From contig JAKZAN010000002.1 of assembly GCA_023053545.1 (NCBI GenBank), positions 8,304,790 to 8,368,789 on the forward strand: a stretch of 64,000 nucleotides of DNA, in the 5' to 3' direction. A model generated the notes under the pieces. That model had not been told where the DNA came from, ran no database searches, and saw only the letters and a list, made by a program, of their open reading frames with translations. Within the stretch, counting starts at the first letter, position 1; every line of letters starts with the position of its first letter. Source of the stretch: Lepidurus packardi (lineage: Eukaryota > Arthropoda > Branchiopoda > Notostraca > Triopsidae). Shown here in pieces: positions 46,311 to 64,000 of the stretch. The position numbers and the translations under genes are program-made.

Positions 46311-46703
46311 ATGGCTGAAAAAGAATTCGAAGTACCCGAATGCGACCAGCAAACTGATACAGAAAGTGAAGATAAACAACAAGATCCATCTTCGGAACAA
46401 CTCGTAAGTTTATAAGTATTTAGCACAGTTCAAAGTTCTTAAGATAGAATTAATATTCATTTTAATACAGGATACGGAAAAGGAAGACCAACTAGAAGCT
46501 CAACGTTTACCTCAACATCAACTGGTAAGTTTATTAGGTGTTTAACACGGTTTCAAGTTGTTTTGTAGGAGGAAAATGATCCTAAATCTCGAAGAAATAA
46601 CCCTAACGTAGTAGCAAGTGTGGGTGATAAAGTCCCCGAAGCACCTTGTCCACCTGGTTATGCACGTGATTCAAAAGGAGTATGTCGAAGAATCGTGCCG
46701 TGA
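46311..46703 (+). CDS. C-x11-C family member, three-exon soluble form
   Basis: Exons 46311-46403, 46471-46524, 46569-46703, both introns phase 0 (67 and 44 nt), 93 aa. MAEKEFEVPECDQQTD opens a highly acidic, Gln-rich exon 1, and exon 2 is also acidic/Gln-rich. The last exon ends with a basic-acidic linker and C-P-P-G-Y-A-R-D-S-K-G-V-C-R plus RIVP. No signal peptide or membrane anchor. The exon plan is the same as at 26257 and 36167. It lies 194 bp before the convergent end of CHORDC1. Function unknown. Confidence 0.75.
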
Positions 46704-46897
46704 TTGAATCGAAGAAACGCCTACATTGGTTACAACAAGTTTTGTCACCTAATCGCATAAGCTGATAATGAATCTTTTGCAAAAAGCTACACTCGAGGTA
46801 TCACACATGCTATCTATTTAATCAAATTCAGCTTGTCTTACAATACACGCTCGAAAAAAAAAGACAAAACTGCAGCAGAATAAATTTAAGCAAAGTA

Positions 46898-48291
46898 TCA
46901 AAGATCTGAGAGATCTATGGCATCCACTTTAGGCATATTTTCTTCCACCACCTCAACTTTTTTGGTCTGCTTTACTGGACGCGGAATATCTAATCTGGGC
47001 CACGACATAGGTTCAGCCTTTTTCATCTTTATCTCAACCTTCGTAGGCGTGTAAAGCACGCTACTTTGCTCTACGTCTATGATCTGACCAATACAAAACG
47101 AATAGATAAGTAATACTACCTAAGCTTTCGATCTTCCCAAGAACACTAAAAAGGAAAATTATTCACTTACTCCTTTTAACTCGAGATCTAACGTGAAAGC
47201 AGCTTGCTGGTCCGGAAAGAAGATATAAGGCTTGAGTCGAATAGGATTAGCTTCCACACAACAACGATCCGGGTCGTATTTCTTGGCATAAATATTCATA
47301 CAAACCATTGAACCCTTTTGCATCCAATCAAAGCGGCACTGAAGTGCTTTCGAGGCTGTCTCCTTTACATAATACAACATATTATGACTTAATTTTGGTT
47401 AAATAATAGAACAACATACATCTTTCTTCTCCCATAAATGTTTCCCACTGGTGCAACCAGCTTGTTCCAAGAAACTGTTAAAATCGGTAGTCTTCTTTTG
47501 GCAGCATGACCAGTACTTGAGACCTTCGTGGAATATGGGCACGCCTGGATGGTGTTCGCAGAAACTATCGTTGCTCGCACAGCCTTCATATGTGTGCCTG
47601 CAGCCTCCGTTCTTGCAAGAGGTTCCTATTTTGATCCCGTCTTGATACTTGCTATCGTCATGACCGGCATTAGTATCTGCACCCCTCTTCGCCAATTCAT
47701 CTTGCAAGGACGGGCTTAACGAAGCTTTCAGATTCTCCTATAAAATATAAAACGAAAACATTTGTATACACACCTTTTTAGATCAACTATAACCAGGGTA
47801 CAACCAAAATAACTCTAACCAGGCTGCTTTCGAAATCTGGGCGTGTCAATTCTGATGGCTTGATTGGTTGGGGAGATTTGTACTGAATAACCTCATCAAC
47901 ATCCGTTTCTCCTTTGGGTTTCTCAGGCTCTAGAGGTTTCACAGGGTTGTGTTTACTAACTGTGCAGCCCTGCAATTAAATTTTGTTAATACAAGCTGTG
48001 CTAGTAAAATAAAGTCAGCTTTTCAATTGCCTTGATATTTAAAAATTCGGTAAAATCTGTGCACTTTTTCTTACAGCAGGACCAGCCTTTATAAGCATCG
48101 TGGAAGAAAGGAGCCTCTGGATGATGTACACAACTATCTGCATACGACAGAAAAGGCATAACAGTGTAAGCTGAAGTCTACAACAGAGGAAAGGAGAAAA
48201 AATTGAAACTAAAAGCACCATCAGAATTCTCGCTCGGGTCAAAACGCTCTCCACATCCACGATTGTAACACTGCGAGAGTTCTCCAGACAT
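46898..48291 (-). CDS. CHORDC1: CHORD domain-containing protein 1 (morgana)
   Basis: This is an Hsp90 co-chaperone with two zinc-binding CHORD domains and a CS domain. Exons: 48291-48219, 48137-48031, 47969-47820, 47737-47420, 47362-47171, 47083-46898, joining in frame to 341 aa (human 332). CHORD I shows CYNRGCGERFDP, CVHHPEAPFFHD, GWSCCKKK and GCTVSKHN. CHORD II shows CKNGGC, CEHHPGVPIFHEG, YWSCCQKKTTDF and GCTSGKH. The CS domain has CRFDWMQ and TPTKVEIKMKKAEPMSW. All CHORD Cys/His ligands are present. The intron between exons 2 and 3 starts with GC (AAG|GCAATT). Head-to-head with PAXBP1. Confidence 0.95.
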
Positions 48292-48591
48292 TGCTATAAA
48301 CTTGTATTGTCACTACGAATAAATGAACTCAATCATACAGCACCAGTAATATCTCAGTTAAATATCACGAAAGCACGAGGAGAGCAGGAAACATCGAGAA
48401 AAATCGACGCGGGAACCAAGGCAATGAAAGCTTCAAATTCTTTTTACTAGATGGCGGAATTAAAGCTTTGCTATTAATTTTCTTCGCTAGGTAGTGTTCT
48501 TGCCGAAAAAGCACTTTGCACTCAAAACGCTGAACGGAAGTAAACAAAAATAAAATAGAGAAACTGTGCAAATTAAGGAATCTTGTAAAGA
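48292..48591. promoter_or_regulatory. Shared CHORDC1/PAXBP1 promoter interval
   Basis: Exactly 300 bp separates the two divergent start codons, so both promoters and 5' UTRs must fit here unless non-coding exons lie further out. No TATA box is evident next to either start. Confidence 0.5.
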
Positions 48592-51500
48592 ATGTCGTTG
48601 TTCAAAAAACCGAGCAAAAATCTTAGAAGACGTGCTGCCTCTAGTGAGGATGAAGAAACTAAAGAAGAAATTCTAATTAAACCAGAAATTAAGAAAGAGA
48701 CCAATGGCAATGGCACTACTCCTGTGGAGGTTCCTGCTGAAAAACCAAAAGCCAAGGAAAACGAAAAGCTCAAAACTTCGAAACCTCAGAAAGGACCTGT
48801 AGCAATCCTAACTTTCGAAGAGGAAGGTAAATTTTCCTTTTTTTTTTAACCATATTAGTTCCTATTCTCATGAACTGTGTGGTTTATTAGAAGAGGAAGA
48901 GGTATTTCAAGTAAAGAAATCGCTACAAAGCCGCCGATTAGCCAAGCAGAGAGAAAAAGAAAAGCGACAAAAGAAGTTTGACCACGCTGCAGTGCCTGAC
49001 AGAGATAAACCGCCACTAACTGGACCGGAAGACAGTTTCCAGGCACCTGTGAAACTTGAAGAACCACCACCGATTTCACAGGGCTCTCCGGTCCATATAT
49101 TATCCGGCAGAGAAGCTGAGATGGCCAAACTGCGCTCCTCTTCTGAAGATTCCGAAGATGACCACGAATCATCCAACCTTCGCTATCGACAACCTGATCC
49201 GTTCAAGACTGCCCTTAAAAGTATAAAATAAACAGGAGATCTTACTTCGATAAAACCGTAACTTTCTTTCGTCACAGGCGGGGCTATCCCAGACGCAGCC
49301 CTTATTCACGCTGCTCGCAAAAGACGTCAAATGGCCAGGGAACTCGGAACGGATTACATTCCTGTAGACGATACCGTCCGCGTGGACAAAAGTCAAGGTA
49401 GTACCGCCCGCTTGGTCCGAGAAGATGAAAACGACGCCAGCGAGGATGAAGAACGGCTAGATTTTGCAGTCAACTTGGCTGGGCAGGAAAAACAGCTGCG
49501 AAAAGAGGCGTATGATGCCGCAATTCAAGACGGCTCCGAAAGTGACAGTGACCGAGAAGATGCGGAGCTGGAGCGATGGGAATCGCAACAAATCCAAAAA
49601 GGCGTTCGCAAAAATCACGTAATATTTGCACACTTATTTCTAATAGAAATTTAGAGAATTCCATTTTCGCAGCTTGCTCACGCCCATAAAGAAAGCCAAT
49701 ACCAACAATACAGTATTGGCGAGACTGCAAACGCATTGCCTCTGCCTTCTTTAACACCTGTGCAACCGAAACCCTTTGCAAGTATAAAAATGCCGGACTT
49801 GAACTCGCCCGCGCCGCCCCAAGTTGAAGCTGTTCTGAAAAAGCTGCGGGACAAGTACAAATAATCGTCAAAAGCTTTAGGTTCTAAACACAGTTTTCGT
49901 TTGTAATGTTTAGATTGTCGTCTTTGAGTGAAGTTCACAGACGCCACCAAAACGAAGCTGCCACTGTGAAAAGCGATATTGATGAGTGCTGTGCATCTAT
50001 GGCCCAGTTAGAGACTAGCAGACCGACTTTGGGCACTCGTTATCGTTACTTTCAAGAATTAAGGGGGTATGTGTCAGACTTGATTGACTGTGTTGACGCC
50101 AAGGTGGGTACACAAAATAAAACTTCAGGGAAAACTTAAACTGGGGTTTGGAGCTGTTCATTTATTCATTAGTTCCGACTGTCAATGTTTTGCGTTTCTA
50201 ACGAAATTTGTCATTGTCTCTTGTGCCAACATATCGTTATAGAAATTATTTTCTGATTCGTGCGTTTCTTTTTCACTCCCACAGATGCCTGATATTGATC
50301 GTTTGGAAAAGTCTTGGCTGAATCTGCTCAAAACGAGACACGATCGAATGGTTTGCCGGCGTAGAGAAGACGTTAAGGATCAAGCAGCCGAGTGTAATAT
50401 TGCAGTGGGGGGTAAAACGCCAGCAGCCAAAGATCCATGGCTGCAAAGTAAAGATGACGAGGTAAAAGTCCGTCGTGCGGCTGAGAGGGAGGGGCGAAGG
50501 GGTCGGAGACGACGAGCACGGGAAATGAAAGCCACCAGTTCTGGGGAAACCCTAATTCATAAAGAAGGCTTGTCTTCTGACGACGAAGTCACTGAGTCTG
50601 AAAACCTCTCGTTTGCTGGTGAAAAAGAACGTTTGGTGAAAGAGGGTAATTTTTTTTTTGTATGATTTCTTTTTCTGTGAACTTTTCTTACGTGTTGTGA
50701 TTTTTATTATTAGGACAAAGTATTTGGACATCTTTAGTGCCAGAAGATTCTACAGGAGAATGGTTCACCAACTTGAAAAAGAAATTAGAAGAGTGGAAAC
50801 ACACAGACGTGAACTCGTACAAAGACGCATATGTCAGTTTGTGCTTGCCCAAACTCTTTTCTCCCATGGTTCGGTTGCAACTGATTGGCTGGAATCCGAC
50901 GGAAGTAAAGAACGAAACTTTACATTTTTATAAGATACTTTAGGGATTGAAAACTCTCTTATTTGTCTTATTTTCAAGGATAAAACTGGTTTAGAAAGTA
51001 TGGAGTGGTTTCAATCGCTACTATTGTTCGATGTAGCTGAAACGGAGCGCTTGCAAGACTTGAGCGAAGACCCAGACCTGCTCTTAGTTTCTCGGGTTGT
51101 CGAGAAAATCGTTGTCCCTAGAATGATACGTAAAACTCAGATCAAATTCTTGAAAAAATCATATTTTAATTTATTTATTGCTTAATCATCTGAATGTAGA
51201 ACTCGTGGAAGCTAGTTGGGATCCTATGTCTACTACTCAAACAATTCGACTCGTCACTGTACTCAATCAGATGGTACAGGACTACCCCACGGTAGGGGGT
51301 GCTAGTAAGCCGTTCCAAACACTGCTCAAATACCTGGCAGAACAAATGAAATCTTACATTCAGAACGACGCGTTCATTCCCATCTATTCCCACGCCACTT
51401 TTGCTCATCCGACAGCAGTAACCTACTTCCAACGACAGTTTTGGTCCGTTACTAAGCTCCTGCACAACATTTTACGGTTCTACGGCTTGCTCAGCGACCC

Positions 51501-52021
51501 AACTTTAAAAAGTTTGGCTATCGAGTCTCTTATTGGTCCTTATTTGTTATTGGCGTTGCGCGTTAGCAGCGCTTTGCCTCCAGGAGCTGTTTATAGAGAT
51601 AATATGGAAGAAATAGAAAAGTGTCGCTACGTAAGTAGTTTAAATTGGTTTAACTTGAATATTTAGGTTTTTTTTTTTTTAATTTATTATTACTCTTCTG
51701 TCATAAATCACAGTACCCTTTTGTTACCTTTTAAACAGGTACTCAGTGGGTTCCCTAGACCATGGTTAGGACCCAGTTTCCCGGTCTTAACTAACTTGCA
51801 ACCCATGGTTAAGTTTTTGGTAACTTTAGCTCAACAATCTGACAACCGGAGCGCGGCCGGAAAGTAATTTTGTTTTACTTTTTATTGGAAAATTGTTACA
51901 TTCTTTTCTGTGTATTTGTTGCCATTGTTTTAGGCGTAACGTTCAAGAAGTGGCTGCGTTACTGCGAAGGATTGGCGCCGTAGCCCAAAGTGAGGACGTT
52001 ACATTCAAATATCTAACTTAA
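48592..52021 (+). CDS. PAXBP1: PAX3/7-binding protein 1 / GC-rich sequence DNA-binding factor-like
   Basis: A nuclear GCFC-family protein linked to Pax function and, through the family, to splicing. Eleven exons: 48592-48826, 48891-49220, 49278-49618, 49673-49854, 49914-50103, 50285-50645, 50714-50904, 50979-51129, 51200-51630, 51739-51863, 51934-52021, joining to 874 aa (human about 917). Landmarks: MSLFKKPSKNLRRR start; IPDAALIHAARKRRQMAREL; RLVREDENDASEDEE; basic helix with RRRRARE; EGLSSDDE; SYKDAYVSLCLPKLFSP; VRLQLIGWNP; VEASWDPMSTTQT; FQRQFWSVTKLL. Acidic Ser-rich tracts flank the first third as usual for the family. Convergent with BRWD3, with 278 bp between stops. Confidence 0.95.
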
Positions 52022-52299
52022 AAAAACAGTGACCGCACGGCGTTCAGAATAACGAATACACACAAAAGGGGGGGATTGATACAATGTAAAATAGTTTAAA
52101 CTTTTCTTCAAACACTCAAGTCAAGGCACAGTTTCTGTGCTTTCTCAAGCCCTGCACTGAGATCTGTTAACCGCCGGTCACGAAAACAATGATGAGAATT
52201 AAAAGGAAATGTCTAAGAAACACGAAATTCCCTGAAAATTTTGTCTCAAAAGGTATTCTTAACATGGGAGAGAGGGGGAGGGGAGGGTGAGAACAAAAT

Positions 52300-63213
<10,914 letters not shown>

Positions 63214-63634
63214 TGTACATGTAATAAACACAGGAATCACAAAAACATAAGAATCTATTTTTCACCATCACACACCATGGTCGTTGCGCTACTGACAGCT
63301 CCGCTTCTGCCCCTGGTGGCGCAGCTTTACAAACTCTGGCCTAAGCAGTCCCTGGATAATTCTTGTTCTTTTTGCCAAATGGCGTGGCAAACATGCTAGA
63401 TGTTGAATGTGTGATAGTGTATATACTGTTCTGTTAAAATTTCCATGAGAATTATTAGAATCTGTTAGAAATTTTTGAATACCTTCCAGCGATATTCGTG
63501 TCATCTTCCCACACTCTGGGGATTGGTGGCTGATGCAAGGCGAGAGGAGCCAAAAAGGTAAACAAAATTTTGAAATTTTTTTGTAAAACGACTGTTTTAT
63601 ATAAATATTTTCTTATAATTTAAAAGGTTATAAA
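63214..63634. promoter_or_regulatory. Shared BRWD3/DHDDS promoter interval
   Basis: 421 bp separates the two divergent start codons. No TATA box is evident close to either ATG. A bidirectional promoter is inferred from spacing alone. Confidence 0.45.
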
Positions 63635-64000
63635 ATGTCGTGGATAAATGAACGGGCTCAGAAAAGAACATGGTTGGAGAGTCTGGCTCTCAAAGTCTTG
63701 CGATGTGGAGAGTTGCCGAGGCATGTTGCGTTTATAATGGATGGAAACCGGCGCTTTGCAAATAAAAAGAGCTTGAAACGCATCGAGGGACATTCTATGG
63801 GGTAAGCGGATTGTTTGAGCTGCGTTCCGACTCCTAATGATGGCTAATTTTTTGTTCGCAGTTTTGAAAAACTAGCAGAAACACTGCAATGGTGCCTTGA
63901 TTTAGGAATTTATGAAGTTACAGTCTATGCGTTTAGTATAGAAAATTTCAAACGGTCAGCAGAAGAAGTTGATGGCTTGTTAGACTTAGCGAGAGAAAAA
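63635..64000 (+). CDS. DHDDS: Dehydrodolichyl diphosphate synthase subunit, 5' part
   Basis: A cis-prenyltransferase that elongates farnesyl diphosphate with isopentenyl units to make the dolichol precursor at the ER. Exon 1 63635-63801 (55 codons + 2), exon 2 63862 to beyond the right edge. [15 protein letters not shown] opens the protein, as in animal DHDDS. The catalytic P-loop-like motif [13 protein letters not shown] is intact, with the essential Asp. [17 protein letters not shown] and [14 protein letters not shown] follow as conserved regions. The rest of the protein (about 210 residues, including the C-terminal RXG motif if present) is outside the window. Head-to-head with BRWD3. Confidence 0.94.

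Overview
This is a gene-rich, AT-rich animal nuclear locus with spliceosomal introns, many of them only 44-75 nt long. Conserved proteins, a (TTAGG)-like interstitial tract, a fibrinogen-related lectin-type gene and many small DNA transposons point to an arthropod, probably a small-genome pancrustacean. The species cannot be named from the sequence.

Left part (1-24.4 kb): the first two coding exons of tomosyn (STXBP5) lie on the minus strand. Divergent to them is a complete five-exon protoporphyrinogen oxidase gene (PPOX, plus strand), whose start codon appears to be split by its first intron. Next comes a complete 22-exon MAP3K4/MEKK4 gene (minus strand, about 1648 aa). One 4,986-nt intron of MAP3K4 holds two plus-strand genes: a Star/FkbM-methyltransferase-like gene with a His-rich insert, and a secreted coiled-coil plus fibrinogen-domain protein.

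Middle part (26-47 kb): a clustered family of short genes and gene relics that share one C-terminal tail, C-x6-[D/E]-x4-C followed by a basic residue (C-x11-C), usually C-P-x-G-Y-x-R-D-x-x-G-x-C-R. I count nine apparently intact genes and three broken copies. The tail sits behind three different N-terminal designs: a three-exon soluble form, a type II membrane-anchor form, and a cleavable-signal-peptide form. I do not recognise a named family; this is the best candidate for an undescribed system in the window. A separate tyrosine-rich secreted protein gene lies between the last members.

Right part (46.9-64 kb): CHORDC1 (morgana, minus) and PAXBP1/GCFC (plus) are head to head across 300 bp. 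BRWD3/PHIP (minus, 14 exons, about 2002 aa) converges on PAXBP1 and carries a tRNA-Ile(AAT) gene and several transposon relics in its introns. The 5' half of DHDDS (cis-prenyltransferase, plus) is head to head with BRWD3 and runs off the right end.

Mobile DNA is mostly cut-and-paste relics: Tigger/pogo-like elements, TA-flanked MITEs and a hAT-type MITE. Exon boundaries were derived by hand from GT/GC-AG signals, reading-frame continuity and remembered family conservation; no alignment or expression data were available.
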